A stretch of DNA of 9,200 bases from Pseudobutyrivibrio sp. (GTDB lineage Bacteria; Bacillota; Clostridia; Lachnospirales; Lachnospiraceae), in assembly GCA_017557715.1 (NCBI GenBank), contig JAFYYE010000457.1, forward strand, positions 1 to 9,200, given 5' to 3'. How positions within the stretch are numbered: position 1 is the stretch's first letter; the number at the start of each line of letters is the position of its first letter. Position numbers and translations under genes: made by a program. Shown one piece after another: positions 1 to 6,082 of the stretch. The notes beneath the pieces were generated by a model. The model was not told the DNA's origin. It did not search any database and saw only the letters and a list, made by a program, of their open reading frames with translations.

Positions 1-231
1 AACCACAAAACAAAAGATAAAAGAAAACATGCTTATTAAATAACCGTATAAGCCTGCTAATAACAAGAATGGAAACAGAAAAATAACAATATAAAATGGG
101 CCAATTTTTACTACAGGATAAGAATGAAAAACAATGGAAAAAATACAAATAAGCGTAAAAAAAGCCCATACAATAGAGCTAACCATTATTAGATTTCTAT
201 TACCAATATACTTGCTCTTTATAAACCCCAT
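1..231 (-). CDS. Unrecognised membrane protein, N-terminal part (runs off the left edge)
   Basis: An open frame of 77 codons starts at ATG 231-229 and reaches base 1 without a stop, so only the N-terminus is in view. It begins MGFIKSKYIGNRNL, a short basic stretch, followed by hydrophobic segments at about residues 14-36 and 45-66 and probably a third starting near 67. It is therefore very likely an integral membrane protein or the membrane anchor of a larger one. A GAGGG ribosome binding site (237-241) lies 5 nt before the ATG. The gene starts only about 25 nt beyond the asd terminator and has no convincing promoter, so read-through from asd is possible. I do not recognise the family. Sensor or diguanylate cyclase proteins often begin this way, but nothing here demonstrates that. 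Confidence 0.6.
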   Translation of the reverse strand, partial: MGFIKSKYIGNRNLIMVSSIVWAFFTLICIFSIVFHSYPVVKIGPFYIVIFLFPFLLLAGLYGYLISMFSFIFCFVV

Positions 232-254
232 AAAAGCCCTCGCTTATTATAACT

Positions 255-292
255 AAAAACACCCCTTCATATTCTAGCATACGAAGAGGTGT
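255..292 (-). terminator. Intrinsic terminator of asd
   Basis: On the minus strand, arms ACACCTCTTC (292-283) and GAAGGGGTGT (268-259) pair over 10 bp with one G-U wobble. The stem can extend 4 bp inward (GTAT with ATAT), leaving a 6-nt loop. A run of five T on that strand (259-255) follows directly. It lies about 50 nt after the asd stop codon and is well formed for Rho-independent termination. Confidence 0.85.
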
Positions 293-343
293 AAACTTGT
301 GAATTAGCTGTTAAATAAGTGTCAACAAATAGGGCAAAGTGTA

Positions 344-1429
344 TTATTTCTTTGTGATGTAGCCCTGTGCCTTAAGAAGCTCTGCGCAAAGAACAGCACC
401 ACCTGCTGCGCCACGAACAGTATTGTGAGATAGTCCAACAAACTTCCAGTCATAGATACTATCCTCACGAATACGTCCAACCGAAACGCCCATACCGTTC
501 TCATAATCAACATCAAGTGCTACCTGAGGTCTGTTATCCTCTTCCATGTAGCGGATAAACTGCTTAGGAGCGCTAGGAAGCTTAAGCTCCTGTGGAACAC
601 CTGAAAAGTTGTTGATTGCATCAATAAGCTGCTGCTTTGTAGGCTGCTTCTTAAACTTAACAAATACAGCTGCTGTATGTCCGTTAAGAACTGGAACACG
701 GATGCACTGACATGTAATCTTTACATCATCAGCAGGAACAATAACTCCGTCCTCGATGTGACCCCAAATTCTAAGTGGCTCCTTCTCAGACTTCTCTTCC
801 TCTCCTGAGATAAATGGAATAATATTACCTTCCATCTCTGGCCAATCCTTAAATGTCTTACCAGCACCAGAAATAGCCTGATATGTTGTAGCTACAACCT
901 CATATGGCTCAAACTCCTTCCAAGCTGTAAGAACAGGTGCGTAGGACTGAATTGAACAGTTAGGCTTTACAGCAACAAAACCTCTTGTTGTGCCAAGTCT
1001 CTTCTTCTGGAACTCAATAACTTCCATATGCTGTGGATTGATTTCAGGCACTACCATAGGTACATCTGGTGTCCATCTATGTGCTGAGTTATTTGAAACA
1101 ACTGGAGTCTCTGTCTTGGCATATGCCTCCTCGATAGCCTTAATCTCATCTTTTGACATATCAACTGCTGAGAATACAAAATCAACTTCCTTTGCAACTT
1201 CCTCAACCTCGTTAACATTCTTTACAATAATATTCTTAACAGCAGCTGGCATTGGAGTATCCATCTTCCATCTGCCACCTACAGCGTCCTCATATCTCTG
1301 ACCAGCAGAACGTGGGCTGGCAGCGATAGTAGTAACCTCGAACCAAGGATGATTTTCAAGAAGAGATATAAATCTCTGACCAACCATTCCAGTTCCACCA
1401 AGAATACCGACTCTTAACTTCTCGCTCAT
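344..1429 (-). CDS. asd: Aspartate-semialdehyde dehydrogenase, archaeal/fungal-like type
   Basis: Cytosolic enzyme that converts L-aspartyl-4-phosphate and NADPH to L-aspartate-4-semialdehyde, the branch point to lysine/diaminopimelate, threonine and methionine. The 361-residue protein begins MSEKLRVGILGGTGMVGQRF, a Rossmann dinucleotide-binding start with GxxGxxG at about residues 10-16. The catalytic cysteine lies in KPNCSIQS (Cys158) and the likely catalytic histidine in RVPVLNGHTAAV (His251). The GGTGMVGQRF start and the NIIPFISGEEEK segment match the archaeal/fungal-like branch (TIGR00978 type) rather than the E. coli or Bacillus type. The chosen ATG (1429) has AAGGAG (1444-1439) 9 nt upstream. 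The frame stays open to 1522, but that extension covers the promoter and leader and has no family similarity. The gene has its own promoter and terminator. No truncation is seen. Confidence 0.95.
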   Translation of the reverse strand: MSEKLRVGILGGTGMVGQRFISLLENHPWFEVTTIAASPRSAGQRYEDAVGGRWKMDTPMPAAVKNIIVKNVNEVEEVAKEVDFVFSAVDMSKDEIKAIEEAYAKTETPVVSNNSAHRWTPDVPMVVPEINPQHMEVIEFQKKRLGTTRGFVAVKPNCSIQSYAPVLTAWKEFEPYEVVATTYQAISGAGKTFKDWPEMEGNIIPFISGEEEKSEKEPLRIWGHIEDGVIVPADDVKITCQCIRVPVLNGHTAAVFVKFKKQPTKQQLIDAINNFSGVPQELKLPSAPKQFIRYMEEDNRPQVALDVDYENGMGVSVGRIREDSIYDWKFVGLSHNTVRGAAGGAVLCAELLKAQGYITKK

Positions 1430-1473
1430 TTCAAACTTCTCCTTGTAAATTATTTCTAGATTGTATTTCTTCG

Positions 1474-1489
1474 GCGGACATTTGTCCGC
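1474..1489 (-). promoter_or_regulatory. GC-rich hairpin in the asd 5' leader
   Basis: A perfect 6-bp stem GCGGAC/GTCCGC with a 4-nt loop (AAAT on the minus strand) sits about 15 nt into the predicted leader of roughly 75 nt and about 30 nt upstream of the ribosome binding site. It is markedly GC-rich against an AT-rich leader. No T-run follows, so it is not a terminator. It could stabilise the mRNA 5' end or bind a regulator. The leader looks too short for a lysine riboswitch. The function is unknown. Confidence 0.5.
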
Positions 1490-1511
1490 GTCAGAGTGTA
1501 TTTTAGTTGGT

Positions 1512-1540
1512 ATTATAATCAAAGTGCAACATTAAATCAA
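1512..1540 (-). promoter_or_regulatory. Promoter of asd
   Basis: On the minus strand, -35 TTGATT (1540-1535) and a perfect -10 TATAAT (1517-1512) are separated by exactly 17 nt. The expected start of transcription is near 1505, giving a leader of about 75 nt to the asd ATG. The promoter lies in the 139-nt gap after argH. I see no strong argH terminator there, so asd may also receive read-through from the argH operon. Confidence 0.8.
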
Positions 1541-1568
1541 TAGTTTTTTGACAATTTCTAACAAAAGA

Positions 1569-2945
1569 TTATTTATTAAGAAAATCTTTGCAAGCCTTAA
1601 TTTCCTGCACCATAGCATCATGCCCTGGAGCACCAACTGTAAGACGCTTATTTACACATGTTTCCATGGAAATAGCATCGTAAATATCTTCTTCAAAAGC
1701 AGGTGAAATTGCCTGTAGCTCCTCTAAAGACATATTGTCAATAGCAATACCTTTATTTATGCAATACAACACGACCTGGCCTATTATACCATGTGCGTCT
1801 CTAAATGGAACGCCATGATTAACAAGATAATCAGCTGCATCTGTTGCATTGGTAAAACCATTTTTAGCACTTTCCGCCATAACATCTTTATTAAATATCA
1901 TAGTAGAAAGCATTCCATCAAATAAAACAATACAATTCTGTACTGTCTCCATGGCATCAAATGCCATTTCCTTATCCTCCTGCATATCTTTATTGTAAGC
2001 AAGAGGAATGCCCTTCATTGTAGTGAGTATTGACGTAAGAGCTCCGTAAACACGACCTGTCTTTCCTCGAACAAGCTCTGCTATATCCGGATTCTTCTTC
2101 TGAGGCATGATTGAAGATCCTGTTGAGTAAGCATCATCTATTTCGACAAAACGATATTCATTACTATTCCAGATTATAACTTCCTCAGAAAAACGAGAAA
2201 GATGCATCTGAATAGTAGCAAGGGCTGATAAAAACTCAATGAGATAATCCCTGTCAGAAACACCGTCCATAGAGTTAATTGTAGGACCTTCAAAATCAAG
2301 TAACTGTGCTGTCATATTTCTATCAAGAGGATATGTGGTGCCAGCCAAAGCACCTGAGCCAAGTGGGCAATAATTCATCCTAACTCTTATATCTCTAAGA
2401 CGAAGCACATCTCTTTTGAACATTTCAAAATATGCGCCCATGTGATGAGCTAGTGTAATTGGCTGAGCTTTCTGCAGATGAGTAAAGCCTGGCATAATTG
2501 TGTCGATGTGCTCTTCCATAATAGAAAGGATTGTTCCAAGAAGATGTTCTAATTCCTCAGTAGTAACATCTACCTGGTCCCTTGTGTAAAGGCGCATATC
2601 AAGGGCTACCTGATCATTTCGGCTACGACCAGTGTGAAGTTTCTTTCCTGCATCACCAATTCTATCAATAAGATTGGCCTCAACAAAACTATGGACATCT
2701 TCATATTCTGAAGTAATCAATAGTTTTCCTGAATTAACATCAGCCTCGATACTATCAAGCCCTGCTAAAATCTCATCACGCTCAGCCTCAGTGATAACAC
2801 CAACTAAGGCAAGCATCTTTACATGAGCTCTGCTACCGCGAACATCCTGGGCAAAAAGCTTTTTATCGAAACCTATAGATGCATTAAAATCGTAAACCAT
2901 CTGATCAGTAGATTTTGTAAATCTACCTCCCCACAACTGTGCCAT
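1569..2945 (-). CDS. argH: Argininosuccinate lyase
   Basis: Splits argininosuccinate into arginine and fumarate, the last step of arginine biosynthesis. It acts as a cytosolic homotetramer of the fumarase/aspartase superfamily. The 458-residue length is usual for the family. Visible motifs are the N-terminal LWGGRF, HTGRSRNDQ (104-112), the GFTHLQKAQP segment with the conserved histidine (His156), and the family signature GSSIMPQKKNP (276-286), whose flexible loop holds the catalytic serine. The start ATG at 2945 has GGAGG (2957-2953) 7 nt upstream. That site lies inside the end of queH, whose stop codon is only 2 nt before the ATG, so translation is probably coupled. No other arginine genes are in the window, so this argH is separated from argG at least on the left side. 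The protein looks intact. Confidence 0.97.
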   Translation of the reverse strand: MAQLWGGRFTKSTDQMVYDFNASIGFDKKLFAQDVRGSRAHVKMLALVGVITEAERDEILAGLDSIEADVNSGKLLITSEYEDVHSFVEANLIDRIGDAGKKLHTGRSRNDQVALDMRLYTRDQVDVTTEELEHLLGTILSIMEEHIDTIMPGFTHLQKAQPITLAHHMGAYFEMFKRDVLRLRDIRVRMNYCPLGSGALAGTTYPLDRNMTAQLLDFEGPTINSMDGVSDRDYLIEFLSALATIQMHLSRFSEEVIIWNSNEYRFVEIDDAYSTGSSIMPQKKNPDIAELVRGKTGRVYGALTSILTTMKGIPLAYNKDMQEDKEMAFDAMETVQNCIVLFDGMLSTMIFNKDVMAESAKNGFTNATDAADYLVNHGVPFRDAHGIIGQVVLYCINKGIAIDNMSLEELQAISPAFEEDIYDAISMETCVNKRLTVGAPGHDAMVQEIKACKDFLNK

Positions 2946-2947
2946 AA

Positions 2948-3592
2948 CTAATCCTCCGTTTTTTGTGCCTTTTGTAATTGTCTTTCATTATATGAATACA
3001 CGCAGCCGCAATAATCCTGCCTGTACATATCGTATTCCTTCGAGAGCTCTGTTGAACGCTTATATCCTTCTTTCTTTTTAAAATCGCTAGGCAACCAGCT
3101 AATGCCCTCTTCCTCACTTACTTTTAGTCCTATTTCATTAAGAACCTGTGAATCTTTCATTGGAGATATTGTAAGTGTAGTTGTGAAAAAGTCAAAGCCT
3201 TTTTCTTTTGCAACCTTTGCAGTACGTCTAAGTCGAAGCTCGTAGCACTTATGACAACGCGCTCCTTTTTCAGGCTCCTTCTCAAATCCCTTAGCAATAG
3301 TATAGAAGCTTTCTTTATCGTAATCACCTTCTATAAAGCTCACCTTATGCTTAGTAGGAAAAGCTTCTATAAACTTCTGCTGTTCTTTCACCCTGTGATA
3401 ATACTCTTCATCAGGATAAATGTTGGGATTATAATAGAAAACCGTTATGTTAAAAAACTGAGATAAATATTCTATGCAATAACTACTACATGGACCGCAA
3501 CAGCTATGTAGCAATAAAGAAGGCACTCGGCCTTCTTTTTCAAGATTTGATATTAAATTATCTAATTCTCTTTGATAATTGATTTTATTCAT
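2948..3592 (-). CDS. queH: Epoxyqueuosine reductase QueH
   Basis: Reduces epoxyqueuosine to queuosine in tRNA, the last step of queuosine synthesis. It is the cobalamin-independent alternative to QueG (QueH family, formerly DUF208). The 214-residue protein carries the family's cysteines: HSCCGPC (Cys31, Cys32, Cys35), RCHKCYELR (Cys113, Cys116) and YCGC (Cys195, Cys197). In this family, conserved cysteines bind an Fe-S cluster and an additional iron; which of these serve is inferred from the family. I chose ATG 3592, where MNKINYQREL leads into the conserved domain. A TTG at 3625 would add 11 residues but overlaps the upstream gene by 41 nt and lacks a good ribosome binding site. The chosen start overlaps the upstream gene's stop by 8 nt, and its own Shine-Dalgarno sequence (GGG) is weak, which suggests coupled translation. 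Confidence 0.9.
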   Translation of the reverse strand: MNKINYQRELDNLISNLEKEGRVPSLLLHSCCGPCSSYCIEYLSQFFNITVFYYNPNIYPDEEYYHRVKEQQKFIEAFPTKHKVSFIEGDYDKESFYTIAKGFEKEPEKGARCHKCYELRLRRTAKVAKEKGFDFFTTTLTISPMKDSQVLNEIGLKVSEEEGISWLPSDFKKKEGYKRSTELSKEYDMYRQDYCGCVYSYNERQLQKAQKTED

Positions 3593-3935
3593 GATTTGCC
3601 CAAATAAATAAAAATACAATTGCAAAAACGTAGATAAAAGCCATCAATACCATAAATGGAAGCTGTGATGCCATAATTCCGCAAACAATCTGCGCAATAA
3701 ATACAAGACCATGAATCCAGATAGGTATTCTGTTAAGACAAGCTGAAAGACCAGCCTCAAGAACTACCATTACGCAAGCAATTACTACATTGATATTAAA
3801 ACAAACACAAGAAACAATGATGGCTGCTATTGAAAAAACAACTAACCATACCAATGAAATCAATGGTAAGTTTTCCTTACAAAAATATGATTTTAATCCT
3901 ATTGAAGAAACTGTTTTTCTCTTATTATGTGCCAT
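3585..3935 (-). CDS. Small four-helix membrane protein of unknown function
   Basis: A protein of 116 residues with a basic N-terminus (MAHNKRKTVSSIGLKSYFCK) and four predicted membrane helices at about 24-45, 48-66, 71-89 and 92-112. Almost nothing lies outside the membrane except the first 20 residues. I do not recognise the family. The start is well supported: AGGAG (3946-3942) lies 6 nt before the ATG, and a near-consensus promoter stands just upstream. It is the first gene of an operon with queH and argH, and its last 8 nt overlap the queH start. It could be a transporter component, but queuosine precursor transporters (QueT, YhhQ) are larger, so that link rests on position alone. Confidence 0.75.
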   Translation of the reverse strand: MAHNKRKTVSSIGLKSYFCKENLPLISLVWLVVFSIAAIIVSCVCFNINVVIACVMVVLEAGLSACLNRIPIWIHGLVFIAQIVCGIMASQLPFMVLMAFIYVFAIVFLFIWANHE

Positions 3936-3968
3936 GACATTCTCCTAACATTAGAGTTCAAATTTTTA

Positions 3969-3994
3969 CAAGTGTCATTATAATAAAACACTTG
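3969..3994. repeat. Inverted repeat straddling the -10 box (candidate operator)
   Basis: The perfect 7-bp arms CAAGTGT (3969-3975) and ACACTTG (3988-3994) are separated by 12 bp and centred on the TATAAT of the queH-argH operon promoter. The arm centres are 19 bp apart, nearly two helical turns, a geometry that suits a dimeric repressor blocking the promoter. The sequence does not resemble the usual ArgR box. The repressor is unknown. Confidence 0.45.
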
Positions 3995-4005
3995 GATTTT
4001 CTCAA
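3977..4005 (-). promoter_or_regulatory. Promoter of the membrane protein-queH-argH operon
   Basis: On the minus strand, -35 TTGAGA (4005-4000) and a perfect -10 TATAAT (3982-3977) are separated by 17 nt. Transcription should start near 3970, about 35 nt before the ATG at 3935. It is divergent from the tRNA-Thr/pot promoter region, with the two -35 elements about 10 nt apart. Confidence 0.8.
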
Positions 4006-4013
4006 CAATTTAA

Positions 4014-4042
4014 TTGATTTTTTAGGCTAAGTATATTAGACT
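4014..4042 (+). promoter_or_regulatory. Possible promoter of tRNA-Thr and the pot operon
   Basis: TTGATT (4014-4019), a 17-nt spacer and TAGACT (4037-4042) form a -35/-10 pair with a good -35 and a -10 matching 4 of 6 consensus bases. The predicted start near 4049 gives a tRNA leader of about 45 nt. A better-looking TATATT (4032-4037) lacks a well-placed -35. The exact promoter is uncertain. Confidence 0.4.
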
Positions 4043-4060
4043 AAATTTCGCAGAAATTTA
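4042..4060. repeat. AT-rich inverted repeat at the predicted tRNA/pot start site
   Basis: The perfect 7-bp arms TAAATTT (4042-4048) and AAATTTA (4054-4060) flank a 5-bp centre CGCAG. It immediately follows the candidate -10 and would include the start of transcription. As RNA it is a weak stem. As DNA it is a plausible protein-binding palindrome. No function can be assigned. Confidence 0.35.
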
Positions 4061-4093
4061 CTTACATACAAGGATACTTGCGCATTGAAATGT

Positions 4094-4166
4094 GCTCCGA
4101 TAGCTCAGTTGGTAGAGCACCTCACTCGTAATGAGGGGGTCGTCAGTTCGAGTCTGATTCGGAGCT
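4094..4166 (+). tRNA. tRNA-Thr (anticodon CGU)
   Basis: The 73-nt sequence folds as a complete cloverleaf. The acceptor stem GCTCCGA/TCGGAGC (4094-4100, 4159-4165) is followed by discriminator T at 4166. The D arm is GCTC/GAGC (4103-4118). The anticodon stem CCTCA/TGAGG encloses loop CTCGTAA, with anticodon CGT at 4127-4129, which reads the threonine codon ACG. The T arm GTCAG/CTGAT (4142-4158) has loop TTCGAGT. CCA is not encoded, so it must be added after 3' trimming. A run of T follows at once, and potA starts 28 nt downstream without an obvious promoter between them. Confidence 0.95.
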
Positions 4167-4194
4167 TTTTTCATATATTAAGGAGGATAAATAA

Positions 4195-5262
4195 TTGGAA
4201 TTCATTCAATTCGATCACGTATCAAAAAGTTATGATAAGCAATTAGTCTTAGATGAGCTGGATCTTTACATTAAAGAAAACACATTCGTTACTCTTCTTG
4301 GCCCATCAGGCTGTGGAAAGACAACCACTCTTCGTCTTTTGGGCGGATTTGAAAAACCTGACTCTGGTCGCATTTACCTTAATGGAAATGATATCACTGC
4401 CCTTCCTGCAAATCTTCGTCCTATTAATACGGTATTCCAGAAGTATGCCCTTTTCCCTCATATGACTATCGAGGAAAACATTGCTTTTGGACTTAACATT
4501 CAAAAAAAATCCAAGGAATACATTAACGATAAAATCAAGTACGCTCTTAAGCTTGTAAATTTGGACGGTTTCGAGAAGCGTTCTATTGATTCACTCTCAG
4601 GTGGTCAGCAGCAGCGTATTGCTATCGCAAGAGCTATCGTAAATGAACCAAAGGTTCTTCTTTTAGACGAGCCTCTTGGCGCTCTTGATTTAAAACTTCG
4701 TCAAAACATGCAGTACGAGCTTATGAAAATCAAGCAGGAGCTCGGTATCACCTTCCTCTACGTAACACACGACCAGGAAGAAGCTCTTACAATGTCAGAT
4801 ACAATCGTAGTTATGAACCAGGGCTACATCCAGCAGATTGGTTCACCTGAGGATATTTACAACGAGCCTGAAAACGCATTCGTAGCAGATTTCATCGGTG
4901 AAAGTAATATTATCGAAGGTATCATGATTAAGGATGAGCTTGTTTCATTCTTAGGTGTGCAGGTACCTTGCGTAGATAAAGGCTTTGGTACTATGAAGCC
5001 TGTTGATGTTGTTATTCGTCCTGAGGATGTTGAGCTTGGATATCCTGGAAAAGGCTTCATGGATGGTGTCATTACAGACTGCCTCTTCAAGGGTGTCCAT
5101 TACGAGCTTGATGTTCAGTGTGGTGAATACGAATGGCTTGTACATACTACAAAGTACTTTGAAGTTGGACAGAAAGTTTCATTAAATGTAATACCATTTA
5201 ATATCCAAATTATGAATAAACCTGAGTCAGAGGATGAGGAGGTAATGAAGGAAGATGATTAA
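4195..5262 (+). CDS. potA: Spermidine/putrescine ABC transporter, ATP-binding protein PotA
   Basis: Cytoplasmic ATPase that powers polyamine import through PotB and PotC. The 355-residue protein has all nucleotide-binding motifs: Walker A GPSGCGKT (36-43), Q-loop Gln82 in VFQKYALFPHM, signature LSGGQQQR (134-141), Walker B LLLDEP (155-160), D-loop LGALD (161-165) and H-loop His192. A C-terminal TOBE-type regulatory domain occupies about 235-345, and the protein ends in an acidic tail. The start is TTG at 4195, supported by AAGGAGG (4180-4186) 8 nt upstream; no in-frame ATG precedes the essential N-terminal strands. It is the first gene of potABCD, and its end overlaps potB by 8 nt. The polyamine assignment rests on motif similarity and the complete operon; the exact substrate is inferred. 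Confidence 0.95.
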   Translation: MEFIQFDHVSKSYDKQLVLDELDLYIKENTFVTLLGPSGCGKTTTLRLLGGFEKPDSGRIYLNGNDITALPANLRPINTVFQKYALFPHMTIEENIAFGLNIQKKSKEYINDKIKYALKLVNLDGFEKRSIDSLSGGQQQRIAIARAIVNEPKVLLLDEPLGALDLKLRQNMQYELMKIKQELGITFLYVTHDQEEALTMSDTIVVMNQGYIQQIGSPEDIYNEPENAFVADFIGESNIIEGIMIKDELVSFLGVQVPCVDKGFGTMKPVDVVIRPEDVELGYPGKGFMDGVITDCLFKGVHYELDVQCGEYEWLVHTTKYFEVGQKVSLNVIPFNIQIMNKPESEDEEVMKEDD

Positions 5263-6082
5263 TCGCTTTAGAACAAGCTTCCTTGCAGCCCCATATGCAG
5301 TCTGGGTACTGATTTGCACTATACTTCCACTTTTCTACATATTAGGATATGCCCTGACAAATGACGCTGGAGGCTTCACTTTATCAAACCTTTTTGCAAT
5401 AACAGATGCAGTACATCTCAAATCTCTTTGGTTATCCATCGAAGTTGCTTTTGTTACAACAATAATCTGCCTGATTATTGCTTATCCTGTTGCGCTCATT
5501 TTGCACAACCTTAAGATCTCAAACAAGGGCTTTGTTGTATTCCTTTTCATTTTACCTATGTGGATGAATTTCATGCTACGTATTCTTGCATGGCAAATCA
5601 TCCTTTCAAACAATGGAATACTTAATAGCATTTTATCAGCAATTGGCCTTCCTACAGTTCACATCCTTTATACAAAGACTGCTGTTACTCTTGGTATGGT
5701 TTACGATTTCTTACCATATATGATTCTGCCTATTTACAACGCATTATCAAAGATAAATGATCAGGTTGTAGAGGCTGCAGCAGATTTAGGTGCTAATTGG
5801 TGGACCACATTTATTAAAATTACAGTGCCTCTTTCAAAAGACGGTATTATTTCCGGTATTATCATGGTTTTTGTGCCTGCCCTATCATCATTTGTAGTTT
5901 CAAATCTTTTGGGCGGTGGAAAAGTTCTTCTTATCGGAAATGTTATTGAGCAGGAATTCACTCTTGCCAGAAACTGGAATTTAGGCTCTGGCCTTTCAAT
6001 AATACTTATGATATTTGTACTTCTATCTATGTCTATCATGAACAAAGTAGATGAATCTGAGAATGGAGGTATGCTTGTATGA
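5255..6082 (+). CDS. potB: Spermidine/putrescine ABC transporter, permease PotB
   Basis: Inner-membrane permease subunit that forms the translocation channel with PotC. The 275 residues carry about six membrane helices, near 10-33, 58-83, 91-115, 134-160, 190-215 and 245-263. The EAA loop that docks on the ATPase reads EAAADLGANWW from residue 173, the normal form for PotB-like permeases. The ATG at 5255 lies inside the end of potA (8-nt overlap), with purine-rich GAGGAGG and AAGGAAG sequences upstream that also encode the acidic end of PotA. Translation is probably coupled. The final codons contain the potC ribosome binding site. Length and topology are normal. Confidence 0.95.
   Translation: MINRFRTSFLAAPYAVWVLICTILPLFYILGYALTNDAGGFTLSNLFAITDAVHLKSLWLSIEVAFVTTIICLIIAYPVALILHNLKISNKGFVVFLFILPMWMNFMLRILAWQIILSNNGILNSILSAIGLPTVHILYTKTAVTLGMVYDFLPYMILPIYNALSKINDQVVEAAADLGANWWTTFIKITVPLSKDGIISGIIMVFVPALSSFVVSNLLGGGKVLLIGNVIEQEFTLARNWNLGSGLSIILMIFVLLSMSIMNKVDESENGGMLV

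Noticed and set aside
246..251. Perfect TATAAT on the minus strand as a promoter for the membrane gene at the left edge
   Set aside because: No acceptable -35 lies 16-18 nt upstream, and the predicted start would cut into the ribosome binding site, leaving almost no leader.
1430..1511. Lysine riboswitch before asd
   Set aside because: The leader is only about 75 nt with one small hairpin. A lysine riboswitch needs well over 150 nt and several conserved helices.
1430..1522. N-terminal extension of asd by 31 residues
   Set aside because: The extension runs through the -10 box, the leader hairpin and the ribosome binding site. The ATG at 1429 has an ideal AAGGAG and begins the conserved Rossmann fold.
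3593..3625. TTG start 11 codons upstream for queH
   Set aside because: It lacks a good ribosome binding site, adds non-conserved hydrophobic residues and overlaps the upstream gene by 41 nt. ATG 3592 fits the family.
3969..3994. ArgR box controlling argH
   Set aside because: The repeat arms CAAGTGT/ACACTTG do not match the ATTCA-type half-sites of known ArgR operators.
4166..4171. T-run after the tRNA as an intrinsic terminator
   Set aside because: No dedicated GC-rich hairpin precedes it. The only paired element is the tRNA acceptor stem, whose arms are 58 nt apart, so efficient termination is doubtful.
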